A stretch of 64,000 nt of DNA from Micromonospora sp. RHAY321 (GTDB lineage: Bacteria; Actinomycetota; Actinomycetes; Mycobacteriales; Micromonosporaceae): contig NZ_JAMHIW010000002.1 of assembly GCF_023896955.1 (NCBI RefSeq), positions 434,001 through 498,000 on the forward strand, written 5' to 3'. The translations under genes and the position numbers were made by a program. This document shows, piece by piece, positions 9,043-16,722 of this stretch. Below the pieces are notes generated by a model that did not search any database, was not told the origin of the DNA, and saw only the letters and a program-made list of their open reading frames with translations. Position 1 is the stretch's first letter, and each line of letters begins with the position of its first letter.

Positions 9043-10244
9043 CGCGCGTCCCGGAGCCGGGTGAAGCGGCCACCGTGCGGCCAGAACGCGCCGGAGGCGG
9101 GCATCGTCAGCATGCGGCGGTAGGTCGGCCAGGGAGAGGCGCTCACCGTCTCCTTGTACCAGACCGCCGCGCGGCCGGTCAGACACACTCGGCGTGGGCT
9201 GTCGTCGGGGTGGGTGAACTGCACGACCGCATCGTTGCGACCCAGGCTCACCGGCGTGTGGTAGTAGCCGAAGCGGAACGCCCTGGGCTCCCTGCCGTGC
9301 AGGGAGCGGACGATCGACACCGCCGCGTGCACCCCGGTCGGCATGCCGCTCTGGCAGGTGCCGTGCAGGACGCCGTAGCCCTGGCGGATCGCCGCCGCGT
9401 CGCCGATCGCGTACACGTCGGGGTGCGACACCGACCGCAGGGTGGCGTCGGTGACGACCCGACCGCGTTGGTCGACGGTCAGGCCCGCGGCGGCCGCCAG
9501 CGGTGAGACCCGCGTACCACCCGTCCACAGGACGACGTCGGCCGCGACCGTCGCCCCGCCCGCCAGCTCGACCGAGTCGGGCAGCACCTTGGTCACCGCC
9601 GTCCCGCCGCGCACCTGGACACCGAGTCGATCGAGCGCGGCCCGCAGATACGCCCGGGCCCTGGGGTTCATGGTGGCGCCCGGTTCCTCCCGGCCGGCCA
9701 GGACGACGGTCAGGTGCGGGTACCGCTCGGCGATCTCCGCGGCCGACTCGACACCGGTGAGCCCACTGCCGACGACCACCACCGTGCCGTCGGCGAGCCG
9801 CGCCAGCCGGTCGGCCAGCACCGCCGCGTCCTGGGCGCTGTCCAGCGTGTACGCGTGGTCGTCGACACCGGGCACCAGCGACGTGTCGGCCACGCTGCCC
9901 AACCCGTACACCAGCGTGTCGTAGTGCAGCGTCCGGCTGTCGTCGATCCGGACGGTCCTCGCCTGCGCGTCCACCGCCGTGACCCAGCCTCGGACGAACG
10001 AGGCGCCGGTGTCCGCCAGGATCGCCGGGATGTCCATCTCGGCGAGCCGCTGCCCGGTCGCCGTCATGTGCAGCCGCAGCCGCTCGGTGAACCGTTCCTG
10101 CGCGTTCACCACCGTCACCCGGACGTCCCCGCGTCGCCTGGTACGGGCCGCGAGCTGGATGGCCGCGGCCATGCCCGCGTAGCCGGCGCCCAGCACCAGG
10201 ACGCGGTGAGTGGGGGCGGTGCCGGGTTGGTGTGCTGTGCTCAT
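9039..10244 (-). CDS. FAD-dependent NADH dehydrogenase-like oxidoreductase (ECF41-associated)
   Basis: A 401-residue two-dinucleotide-fold flavoprotein. The FAD motif VLVLGAGYAGMAAAIQLA lies near residue 15, VVVVGSGLTGVESAAEIAE (NADH domain) near 150 and DVYAIGDAAAI (FAD ribityl contact) near 290. It resembles type II NADH dehydrogenases and ferredoxin-type reductases, but no C-terminal membrane anchor is evident. The ATG at 10244 has GGAGAGG 7 bases upstream. It is the presumed target and partner gene of the overlapping ECF41 sigma factor. The substrate is unknown. Confidence 0.85.
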   Translation of the reverse strand: MSTAHQPGTAPTHRVLVLGAGYAGMAAAIQLAARTRRRGDVRVTVVNAQERFTERLRLHMTATGQRLAEMDIPAILADTGASFVRGWVTAVDAQARTVRIDDSRTLHYDTLVYGLGSVADTSLVPGVDDHAYTLDSAQDAAVLADRLARLADGTVVVVGSGLTGVESAAEIAERYPHLTVVLAGREEPGATMNPRARAYLRAALDRLGVQVRGGTAVTKVLPDSVELAGGATVAADVVLWTGGTRVSPLAAAAGLTVDQRGRVVTDATLRSVSHPDVYAIGDAAAIRQGYGVLHGTCQSGMPTGVHAAVSIVRSLHGREPRAFRFGYYHTPVSLGRNDAVVQFTHPDDSPRRVCLTGRAAVWYKETVSASPWPTYRRMLTMPASGAFWPHGGRFTRLRDAR

Positions 10245-10356
10245 CGTGGTGCCTCTCCGTGTGGGTTGACGACCACGAGATGCGTGGGGCCCCGCCGTCC
10301 GTGACACGGGGTCGGTGTGACGCCCGGCACAGCCGACGCGGAGCGGGTCGGCCCAC

Positions 10357-10362
10357 TACCCT
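10357..10362 (+). promoter_or_regulatory. -10 box of a leaderless transcript (MFS gene)
   Basis: TACCCT lies 7 bases before ATG 10370, and no ribosome-binding site is present in between. This TANNNT-N6-8-start pattern is typical of leaderless actinobacterial genes and fixes the MFS start. Confidence 0.6.
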
Positions 10363-10369
10363 CGGCACC

Positions 10370-11659
10370 ATGAGCCGACCTGTCGGCGACGTCCGGCCAC
10401 CGCTGTGGCGGGATCGCACCTTCGGCACCTACTGGGTCGCGCAGTCGCTCTCCGCCGCCGGCGACTCGTTCGCCTACCTGGCCGTGCCGCTGCTGGTGCT
10501 CCAGGCGACCGGGTCGGTGGCCAAGATGGGCCTGCTCACCGCCGTGGCGGGTGCCGCGTCCGTCGCCGCCGGGATCTTCGGCGGGGTGCTGGTCGACCGG
10601 TACGACCGGCGCACCCTGATGATCGTGGCGGATCTGGCCCGGTTGGTCCTCTACGGCCTCGTGCCGCTGGCCTGGCTGGCCGGCCCGCAGGTCTGGTTGC
10701 TCTTCGTCGTCCTGCCGGTCTGCGAGGCAGCGGGAATGGTGTTCCAGGTCGCCGCGGTGACCGCCGTTCGCAACCTGGTCGACCGGGACCGGATCACCGA
10801 GGCCAACGGCCGGTTGCAGGCGACCTTCGCGGCGGCGGCCGTGGTCGGGCCGCTGCTCGCCGGCGTGGTGTCGGCCCGGTTCGGCCCGGCGACGGCGATC
10901 GCCGTCAACGCGGCGAGCTTCGCGCTCTCCGCGGCCGGTCTGCGGCTGATCCGACTGCGACCCGTCCGGGCCGACGACGCCGCCCCGCTGGCCCGGCAGC
11001 GGCCGCTCGCCGAGTTCCTGGCCGGGGCGCGGTTCCTGTGGCGCCAGCCCGTGCTCCGCGCGCTGACCGTCCTGCTGTCGGTCTTCATCTTCCTGACCTA
11101 CGGCTTCACGGACGTGCTGATCTACCATGTCACGCACGACCTCGACGGGTCCGAGGGCACCGTCGGTACGGTGCTGGGCCTGGCGGCGGTCGGCACGGTC
11201 GCCGGGGCGCTGCTGGTGGCCCCCCTGCGCCGTCGGCGCGGCTTCGGCGTCACGTGGATTGGCGCGCACGCGGTCTGCGGTCTGGCCGTGGCGGGCGTCG
11301 GCCTCGCGACGACCGTGCCGGCGGTCACCGCGCTGACCGCGGTGTACCTGTGCTGCCTGAGCGTGGGCGGCATCTGCTCGATGTCGCTGCGCCAGGAGAT
11401 CACGCCCGACCATCTGCTCGGCCGGGTCACCTCGGCGTTCTGGAGCACGCACTACGCCCTCGGGCCGGCCGGCGCAGTGGTGCTGACCTGGGCCGCCGCT
11501 CGGTACGGCGTCGCGGCGGTCACCGTCGTGGCGGGGGCCGGATGTCTGCTGGTCGCGGTGGGCGGCCTGTTCACCCCGATCCGCCGGGCCGGTGCGGAGC
11601 CGGCCCTCGGGCCGCCGGGACTCCAATCGGCCCCGGTCGGCGGCACCGTCAGTGGTTGA
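10370..11659 (+). CDS. MFS transporter (MFS_3/EntS-like exporter)
   Basis: A 429-residue membrane protein with about 12 hydrophobic segments and the loop 2-3 signature GVLVDRYDRRTLMIVADLAR. It resembles the enterobactin exporter/macrolide efflux-like branch of the MFS. Proton-driven export of a small molecule is likely, but the substrate is not shown by the sequence. The desferrioxamine genes are 4 kb away, and a link is only a guess. An upstream in-frame extension exists, but ATG 10370 begins the conserved part and has a -10 box 7 bases before it. The gene is convergent with the GNAT gene that follows. Confidence 0.85.
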   Translation: MSRPVGDVRPPLWRDRTFGTYWVAQSLSAAGDSFAYLAVPLLVLQATGSVAKMGLLTAVAGAASVAAGIFGGVLVDRYDRRTLMIVADLARLVLYGLVPLAWLAGPQVWLLFVVLPVCEAAGMVFQVAAVTAVRNLVDRDRITEANGRLQATFAAAAVVGPLLAGVVSARFGPATAIAVNAASFALSAAGLRLIRLRPVRADDAAPLARQRPLAEFLAGARFLWRQPVLRALTVLLSVFIFLTYGFTDVLIYHVTHDLDGSEGTVGTVLGLAAVGTVAGALLVAPLRRRRGFGVTWIGAHAVCGLAVAGVGLATTVPAVTALTAVYLCCLSVGGICSMSLRQEITPDHLLGRVTSAFWSTHYALGPAGAVVLTWAAARYGVAAVTVVAGAGCLLVAVGGLFTPIRRAGAEPALGPPGLQSAPVGGTVSG

Positions 11660-11675
11660 GACGCTCAGTGCCGCC
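11639..11675 (+). terminator. Possible hairpin across the MFS gene stop codon
   Basis: GGCGGCAC (11639-11646) pairs with GTGCCGCC (11668-11675) around a 21-base interior. It spans the MFS stop and faces the convergent GNAT gene. The long loop makes it a weak candidate. Confidence 0.3.
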
Positions 11676-11704
11676 ACGGCCCCCGGGCGGGCGGGTCAGC
11701 CGGG

Positions 11705-12190
11705 TCAGAATTCCTGGTACATGACGTGCAGGCCGACCCGGCCGAGGGTGGGATGGCGGAACGCGCCCCGCACCGTGCCGACCACCTCGAAGCCCTCCCG
11801 CCGGTACAGCTCCACGGCCGACCGGTTGCACTCCACCACGGCGTTGAACTGCATGCCGGCGTACCCCTGTTGGCGTGCCCAGGCCAGCGCGTCGCGGCAC
11901 AGCGCGGTGCCCACGCCGCGGCCCCGGGCGTCCGCGGCGACCATGAAGCTCGCCGTGGACACGTGCGCGCCCGGCCCCGGACGGTTGGTGCCCATCTTCG
12001 CGGTGCCGAGCACCCGCTCGCCGTCCACCGCGACGACGGTCCGCCCCGGCGCCGCCTCCGCCCACATGCCGTACGACTGCTCGGCGGTCATCGCGGGGTC
12101 GTAGGGAAACGTCTCCTGTGCCCGGATCACCTCCTCGATGATCGGCCACACCTGCGACCAGTCCTGGTCGACGAACGTCCGAATCTGCAC
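11705..12190 (-). CDS. GNAT-family N-acetyltransferase
   Basis: A 161-residue acetyltransferase with the acetyl-CoA pyrophosphate loop AADARGRGVGTALCRDAL, preceded by the beta4 strand STASFMVA, and NRSAVELYRREGFEVVG in the C-terminal half. It has the length of L-amino-acid or antibiotic N-acetyltransferases (Pat/PhnO-like), and its substrate cannot be told. The GTG start at 12190 has TAACCT 6 bases upstream (12197-12202) and no ribosome-binding site, so it appears leaderless. It stands alone between the convergent MFS gene and the downstream-facing kinase gene. Confidence 0.85.
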   Translation of the reverse strand: MQIRTFVDQDWSQVWPIIEEVIRAQETFPYDPAMTAEQSYGMWAEAAPGRTVVAVDGERVLGTAKMGTNRPGPGAHVSTASFMVAADARGRGVGTALCRDALAWARQQGYAGMQFNAVVECNRSAVELYRREGFEVVGTVRGAFRHPTLGRVGLHVMYQEF

Positions 12191-12254
12191 CGGGGCAGGT
12201 TACGGGCGGTGACGTGGGCCGACAACGGGGTTTCTGCCCGACCCGGCGGGGCGT

Positions 12255-13274
12255 TCAGCCCGCGTCGAGCGCCGCGATCTCCGCGGCCAGCAGCGCCGCG
12301 AGCCGGTCGTGCCGATGCGGGTGGCTGTCAACGGTCATTCCGCGGCTGGGCATCTCCACCGTCATCAGCAGGTACAGGTGCAGCCGGTAGAGGCCCAGGC
12401 GGCGGCGCGCCGAGGCGTCCAGCACCAGTGGCTCGGCGGTGGCGGCGCGGTAGCCGCGCAGCAGCGGATGCTCCGGGTCGTCCTCGATCCGCCGGTACAG
12501 CAGCGGGGAGACCAGGTCCAGCAGCGGATCGCCGTGCAGGAACCGTTCGCCGTCCACCAGTCCGCTGAGCCGCGGCCGGCCGTCCGGATCGGGTGCGGTC
12601 AACACGTTGCCGTCCCAGCAGTCGAAGTGCAGCAGGGCCGGACGGCGTACCTCGTCCAGCACGCCGGCGTGCCGCCCGACCAGGGCGCGCAACCGGTCCG
12701 GGGCGACCGGCAGTCGGACGGCCCAGTCGGTGGCGTCGTCGAGCAGCGCGTCGAGCATCGCGGTGAACGCCGCCCGCCAGGTCGACCCGCTGGCCCGGCC
12801 GCCGTCGTAACCGAACCGGTCGCCGGTGATCCGGTGCAGCGCGGCGAGAGCCGCCCCGAGGTCGTACCGCGCCGGACCGTCGTCGACCGACGCGTCGGCC
12901 TCGGCCAGCTCGCTCAGCGACCGGCCGGGCAGCATCCCGGTGACCAGCCACTCGCCGTACGCGGGATCGGTGCCGTGGTGCAGCACCGGGGGAACGGGCA
13001 CCTGCGGCGCCCGCTCGGCGACCAGCCGGAAGTACCGCGCCTCGGCCGCGCACAGCCCGCGTTCGTACCGCAGCAACCGCGTCCCGGACGGTGGGGCGAG
13101 CTTCACCACCACCCGGCGGTCGTCGTCCAGCAGCACCCACCAGACCGTGGCGTACCCGCCGCCGGTGAGCGGGCCGCAGTCCCGGACCCGGGCCTGCGGC
13201 CCGAACGACGCGCGGACCAGGTAGGCCACGTCGTCCGTCGTGAGGGGACGCTGGGTGGGGCTGACCACGGTCAC
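12255..13274 (-). CDS. APH/choline-kinase-fold phosphotransferase
   Basis: A 339-residue kinase-like protein of the aminoglycoside phosphotransferase superfamily. It has a nucleotide-binding VVVKLAPP lysine near residue 58, the catalytic loop LLHFDCWDGNVL (Brenner-type HxDxxxxN) and a metal-binding GLVDGERFLHGDPLLDL segment. The substrate could be a sugar, sugar amine or small alcohol; real antibiotic resistance is not implied. Its start overlaps the LacI regulator stop by 4 bp, so both come from one transcript. This links the kinase to the sugar-type cluster on the other side of the regulator. Confidence 0.82.
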   Translation of the reverse strand: MTVVSPTQRPLTTDDVAYLVRASFGPQARVRDCGPLTGGGYATVWWVLLDDDRRVVVKLAPPSGTRLLRYERGLCAAEARYFRLVAERAPQVPVPPVLHHGTDPAYGEWLVTGMLPGRSLSELAEADASVDDGPARYDLGAALAALHRITGDRFGYDGGRASGSTWRAAFTAMLDALLDDATDWAVRLPVAPDRLRALVGRHAGVLDEVRRPALLHFDCWDGNVLTAPDPDGRPRLSGLVDGERFLHGDPLLDLVSPLLYRRIEDDPEHPLLRGYRAATAEPLVLDASARRRLGLYRLHLYLLMTVEMPSRGMTVDSHPHRHDRLAALLAAEIAALDAG

Positions 13275-14344
13275 GGCGCGGCGTCACCTCGCCGCGCCCG
13301 TGGCGCCGCGCCTGCCGTGTCCCGCTGCGGGTGTGGGGCGGGGCCGGCGGTGTCCCGGCGGACCAGCTCGGCGGGGAGCACCTCGACCCGGGGCGCCGGC
13401 GCCCCGGCGCCGAGCACCAGGGACATCGCACGGACTCCCATGTCGACCAGCGGCAGGCGCACGGTGGTCAACGCCGGTGTCACGTCCCGGGCGATCGGCA
13501 TGTCGTCGAAGCCGACCACCGAGATCCGCTGCGGCACGGGCAGCGAACGGGCCCGCAGGGTGGCGAGCGCGCCGATGGCCATCGAGTCGTTGAGCGCCAC
13601 GATCGCGGTCAGCTCGGGGTCGGCGTCCAGCAGCCGGGCGGTGGCCTCGGCGCCGCCGTCGCGGTCGAACTCGGCGTACCGGATCCGCTGTTCGGGCAGG
13701 TCGAGGCCCTGCTCGGTGAGGGCCTGCCGGAGCCCGGCCAGCCGGTCGGTGGTGGTGGTGAGGATGCGCGGGCCGGCCACCACGCCGATGGCCCGGTGCC
13801 CCAGCTCGCACAGCTCCCGCCCGGCGAGGTAGCCCCCGGCCCGGTTGTCGGGCATCACCGCGTCGCCGGAGTGCTCGTGGCGGCCGATCACCACGACCCG
13901 CCCACCGGTCGCCTCGTACGCGGCGAGCTTCTCGTTGAGCTGCCGGGTGAACGCCGCGTCGTGGTAGCCCGAGCCGGCCAGGATCAGCGCGGCCACCTGG
14001 TGGCCCCGCAGCAGCTCCACGTACTCCAACTCGCGGTCCGGGTCCCGGTAGCTGTTGCAGATCATCAGCAGCCGGCCCTGGTCGGTGGCGACCCGCTGCA
14101 GCCCTCGCGTGATCTCGGCGAAGTACGGGTCGGAGACGTCGTGCACGATCACGCCGACCGCGCTGCGGTGCGAGCGGGCCAGCAGTTGGGCGTGGGCGTT
14201 CGGCACGTACTGCAACTCGGCGACGGCGGCGAGCACCCGCTCGCGCAGCTCGTCGGTGACCGGCTTGCTGCTGCCGTTGATCACGCGGGAGGCGGTCGCG
14301 GGCGAGACGCCCGCACGCCGGGCCACGTCGGACAGGGTCGCCAT
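13271..14344 (-). CDS. LacI-family transcriptional regulator
   Basis: A 357-residue regulator: HTH with hinge at the N-terminus (ATLSDVARRAGVSPATASRVINGS) followed by a periplasmic-binding-like effector domain with VGVIVHDVSDPYFAEI and ISVVGFDDMPIAR. Such proteins repress sugar or related catabolic genes until the effector binds. It is divergent from the cupin-ABC transporter-dehydrogenase cluster, and a GAAAG-CC-CTTTC palindrome lies in the gap. Related sites occur before the ABC permease gene and before the secreted ThuA-type protein. It is probably the local repressor of all three units. The effector is unknown. Confidence 0.92.
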   Translation of the reverse strand: MATLSDVARRAGVSPATASRVINGSSKPVTDELRERVLAAVAELQYVPNAHAQLLARSHRSAVGVIVHDVSDPYFAEITRGLQRVATDQGRLLMICNSYRDPDRELEYVELLRGHQVAALILAGSGYHDAAFTRQLNEKLAAYEATGGRVVVIGRHEHSGDAVMPDNRAGGYLAGRELCELGHRAIGVVAGPRILTTTTDRLAGLRQALTEQGLDLPEQRIRYAEFDRDGGAEATARLLDADPELTAIVALNDSMAIGALATLRARSLPVPQRISVVGFDDMPIARDVTPALTTVRLPLVDMGVRAMSLVLGAGAPAPRVEVLPAELVRRDTAGPAPHPQRDTAGAAPRARRGDAAP

Positions 14345-14363
14345 GGCCCGCCCCCTCGATCTG

Positions 14364-14393
14364 TTGACGGCGTTTCGTCATGCCGGCTAGCGT
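14364..14393 (+). promoter_or_regulatory. Probable promoter of the cupin-led operon
   Basis: TTGACG (14364-14369), an 18-base spacer, then TAGCGT (14388-14393). The predicted transcription start near 14400 is immediately followed by the LacI-type palindrome at 14408. Confidence 0.6.
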
Positions 14394-14407
14394 CACGGTA
14401 CCGCAGA

Positions 14408-14419
14408 GAAAGCCCTTTC
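14408..14419. promoter_or_regulatory. LacI-type operator between the regulator and the first cupin
   Basis: GAAAG-CC-CTTTC is a perfect 5-bp-arm palindrome 15 bases after the -10 box, placed to block transcription. Read on the minus strand it extends to GGGAAAGGGCTTTCTCTG. This resembles the GGAAAGCGTTTGCCTG site at 15672 and the sites near 30.3 kb. Confidence 0.65.
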
Positions 14420-14437
14420 CCGCAGGGAGGCCCGGCC

Positions 14438-14782
14438 GTGTCCGATCGCTTCGCGGTGCTCCAACTCGACGACCTTCCCACCAGGCGATGCTCCTGCGGC
14501 ACCACCCGCCGGGGCTTCATCGCCGAGAGCGACGGCCAGGCCAGCGTGCACCTCCTACAGGTGCAGGACGCGGTCACGCACCACCACCGGATCGCCACCG
14601 AGTACTACATCGTGCTGGCCGGTGAGGGCGAGGTCGAGCTGGACGGGGTCCGCCACCCGGCCCGACCGATGTCCGCGTTCCTGATCAAGCCGGGATGCCG
14701 GCACCGGGCCATCGGCGACCTCACGGTGCTGCTGGTGTCGCTGCCGGCGGCGGACGACACCGACGAGTACTTCGATGCCTGA
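14438..14782 (+). CDS. Small cupin-domain protein
   Basis: A 114-residue single-domain cupin. The first metal-binding motif is approximated by HHHRIATEYYIVLAGEGEVEL and the second by PGCRHRAIG. The GTG start has GGGAGG at 14425-14430, 7 bases upstream. Cupins of this size are often isomerases, dioxygenases or sugar-binding sensors; the sequence does not decide. Its stop overlaps the next cupin gene by 8 bp. It is the first gene after the LacI-controlled promoter, so a role in handling the imported carbohydrate-like compound is likely. Confidence 0.8.
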   Translation: MSDRFAVLQLDDLPTRRCSCGTTRRGFIAESDGQASVHLLQVQDAVTHHHRIATEYYIVLAGEGEVELDGVRHPARPMSAFLIKPGCRHRAIGDLTVLLVSLPAADDTDEYFDA

Positions 14783-15491
14783 CCGGTCGGCCCCGCTGCC
14801 CGGCGGGATCGGGGTGTCCCGGCTGCGCGTCTACGACACCGTGGCACCCGACGGTGTGGTCGGCGGCACCCCGCACGTGCACCTGTGCTGCACCGAGGGG
14901 TACGTGGTGACCGGCGGCGAGGGCGCCGTGCAGACCCTCACCGCCGCCGGCCACCGGGAGACCCCGCTGCGGCCGGGCGCGGTGGTCTGGTTCGAGCCGG
15001 GCACCGTGCACCGGCTGGTCAACGGCGGCGGGCTGACCATTGTGGTGCTGATGCAGAACAGCGGCCTGCCCGAGGCCGGTGACGCCGTGCTCACGTTCCC
15101 GCCCGAGGTGCTGGCCGACCCGGCCGCGTACGCCGCCGCCGCGGCGCTGCCCGGCGGGGGAGCGCCAGGCGCCGACGTGACCGCCGCGTACCGGCGGCGG
15201 GACCTGGCGGTGACCGGCTTCGAGGCGTTGCGGGCCGGAGGGCCCACGGCGCTGGCCGCGTTCCACTCCGCCGCGGTGGCACTGCGCCAGCCACTGCTGG
15301 CGCGTTGGCGGGAGCGCTGGGCGGCGGGCGCGGGCCGGGCCGCCGCCGACACGGGCGAGCAGCTCGACGCCCTCGGCCGAGGCGACGCCGGGCACCTGGG
15401 AGAGGCGGCGGTGTACGCGGTGGACGAACCGGTCGAGCGCGGCCGCCTGGGCATGTGCGGCCTGCTCGACACCTATCCGGCGGCCGTCTGA
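14775..15491 (+). CDS. Cupin-domain protein with C-terminal helical extension
   Basis: A 238-residue protein. Residues 30-110 form a cupin with THxHxC-like TPHVHLCCTEGYVVTGGEG (His residues and Glu of motif 1) and FEPGTVHRLVNGG (motif 2). The remaining half is Ala-rich and helical, with no motif I recognise. The ATG overlaps the first cupin by 8 bp, so the two are co-translated. Two different cupins in tandem suggest two enzymatic or sensing steps on the same compound. The reaction is unknown. Confidence 0.78.
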   Translation: MPDRSAPLPGGIGVSRLRVYDTVAPDGVVGGTPHVHLCCTEGYVVTGGEGAVQTLTAAGHRETPLRPGAVVWFEPGTVHRLVNGGGLTIVVLMQNSGLPEAGDAVLTFPPEVLADPAAYAAAAALPGGGAPGADVTAAYRRRDLAVTGFEALRAGGPTALAAFHSAAVALRQPLLARWRERWAAGAGRAAADTGEQLDALGRGDAGHLGEAAVYAVDEPVERGRLGMCGLLDTYPAAV

Positions 15492-15630
15492 CGCCACCGT
15501 CGCCCACATCGGACCGTCTGCGCTGAATTCGGGGTGTGCAGAGGGAGGGGACGGCCCGGATTCCAGGAGACCGAGTCGATCTCGGGACCACCATCGGGGG
15601 CGGGGCCGGGGCGGCGCCGGAACAGATCGA

Positions 15631-15646
15631 GGAAAGGCCTTGCCTG
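15631..15646. promoter_or_regulatory. LacI-type operator, upstream copy
   Basis: GGAAAGGCCTTGCCTG overlaps the -35 box at 15640 and agrees with the downstream copy at 15672-15687 in about 13 of 16 positions. The two copies start 41 bp apart, about four helical turns. Confidence 0.6.
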
Positions 15647-15668
15647 GCGTCGGGGTGCCGCCTACGCT
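15640..15668 (+). promoter_or_regulatory. Probable promoter of the ABC importer operon
   Basis: TTGCCT (15640-15645), a 17-base spacer, then TACGCT (15663-15668). A LacI-type site overlaps the -35 box and another begins 4 bases after the -10 box, so the promoter is bracketed. The operon start codon is 75 bases downstream. Confidence 0.6.
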
Positions 15669-15671
15669 CCA

Positions 15672-15687
15672 GGAAAGCGTTTGCCTG
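15672..15687. promoter_or_regulatory. LacI-type operator, downstream copy
   Basis: GGAAAGCGTTTGCCTG covers the expected transcription start. It resembles the sites at 14408 and 30342 (GGTAAGCGTTTTCCTG). Confidence 0.65.
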
Positions 15688-15742
15688 ATACGCCGACCGG
15701 CCCGGTCCGCGGGTGTCGTGCCGGGTCCCGAGGAGGTTCCGC

Positions 15743-16699
15743 GTGACCGAGAACGCTCTGGACACGGCGGGCCGCAAGGCCGCCGCCGCGACGGCGGCCG
15801 GTGAATCCGCCGTACCGGCCGGCAACTCGTCGACCGGCGGACCCGGGCCGTCCACCGTGGCCGGTCCGCCACCCGGCGTCGGTGGTCGCCCGCCGCGACC
15901 GACGCTCGGCCGGCGGGCGCTGGGCCTCGCCGACTCACTGTGGCGGCCGGCGCTGGTGCTGGCGGCGTTCTTCGCCGCCTGGTGGTTCGTCGCCGCCCAG
16001 GAGTACGTGCCCAACTACCTGGTGCCCACGCCCGTCCAGGTCTGGACCACGATGACCGACCAGTGGTCCGAGCTGGCCCGGCACACGCTGGTCACGCTCT
16101 ACGAGACGGTGGTCGGCTTCGTGCTGGCCGCCGCGCTGGGGCTGGCGGCAGCGGTGGCCATCGCCTACTCGCGCACCCTGGACAAGGCGCTCTACCCGAT
16201 CGTCCTGTTCGCACAGGTCATCCCGAAGATCGCCATCGCGCCGCTGCTGGTGGTCTGGTTCGGTCTCGGTTTCACCCCGAAGATCATCCTGGCCGTGCTC
16301 ATCGCGTTCTTCCCGGTGGTCATCTCCGGCGTGGCCGGGCTGCGCTCCACCGACCCGGAGCTGCTCGACCTCGCCGCCACGATGGGCGCCGGGCCGTGGC
16401 GCACCTTCCGCAAGATCCGATTCCCGAACGCGCTGCCACACCTGATGGCCGGCCTCAAGGTGGCGGTCACCCTCGCGGTGGTCGGCGCCGTGGTCGGCGA
16501 GTTCGTCGGCGCCAGCGAAGGGCTCGGTTACGTCCTGTTGCTGGCCAACGGCAACCTCGACTCCGCGCTCCTCTTCGCCGACCTGATCCTGATGTCCGGC
16601 ATCGGCATCGTCCTGTTCGTCCTGGTCGAGATCGCCGAGGCACTGCTCATTCCCTGGCACGCCAGCCGTCGGGCCGGCGTACCACTCACCACCTCCTGA
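15743..16699 (+). CDS. ABC transporter permease (SsuC/ThiX/TauC type)
   Basis: A 318-residue inner-membrane protein with a Pro/Gly-rich N-terminal tail of about 65 residues and then six hydrophobic segments. The EAA loop that docks the ATPase is seen in DLAATMGAGPWRTFRKIRFPN. The fold matches permeases of nitrate/sulfonate/taurine/pyrimidine importers, not classical sugar permeases. GTG 15743 is preferred because AGGAGG lies at 15731-15736, 6 bases upstream. The binding protein and ATPase genes follow directly, making a complete importer. Confidence 0.88.
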   Translation: MTENALDTAGRKAAAATAAGESAVPAGNSSTGGPGPSTVAGPPPGVGGRPPRPTLGRRALGLADSLWRPALVLAAFFAAWWFVAAQEYVPNYLVPTPVQVWTTMTDQWSELARHTLVTLYETVVGFVLAAALGLAAAVAIAYSRTLDKALYPIVLFAQVIPKIAIAPLLVVWFGLGFTPKIILAVLIAFFPVVISGVAGLRSTDPELLDLAATMGAGPWRTFRKIRFPNALPHLMAGLKVAVTLAVVGAVVGEFVGASEGLGYVLLLANGNLDSALLFADLILMSGIGIVLFVLVEIAEALLIPWHASRRAGVPLTTS

Positions 16700-16722
16700 C
16701 CGACCCCATCACGGAGGCACCG

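Noticed and set aside
10268..10306. TGTCACG followed by CGTC upstream of the ECF41-linked oxidoreductase gene, like the ECF41 promoter motifs
   Set aside because: The gap between the two elements is 28 bases, far longer than expected for an ECF promoter, so I do not call it.
12255..13274. Aminoglycoside resistance gene
   Set aside because: The kinase has the APH fold, but it is co-transcribed with a LacI regulator of a catabolic cluster. The fold alone does not support resistance.
15492..15742. A TPP or other riboswitch before the NMT1/THI5-like importer
   Set aside because: No CUGAGA-type or other conserved riboswitch core is visible. The region is explained by a promoter and LacI-type sites.
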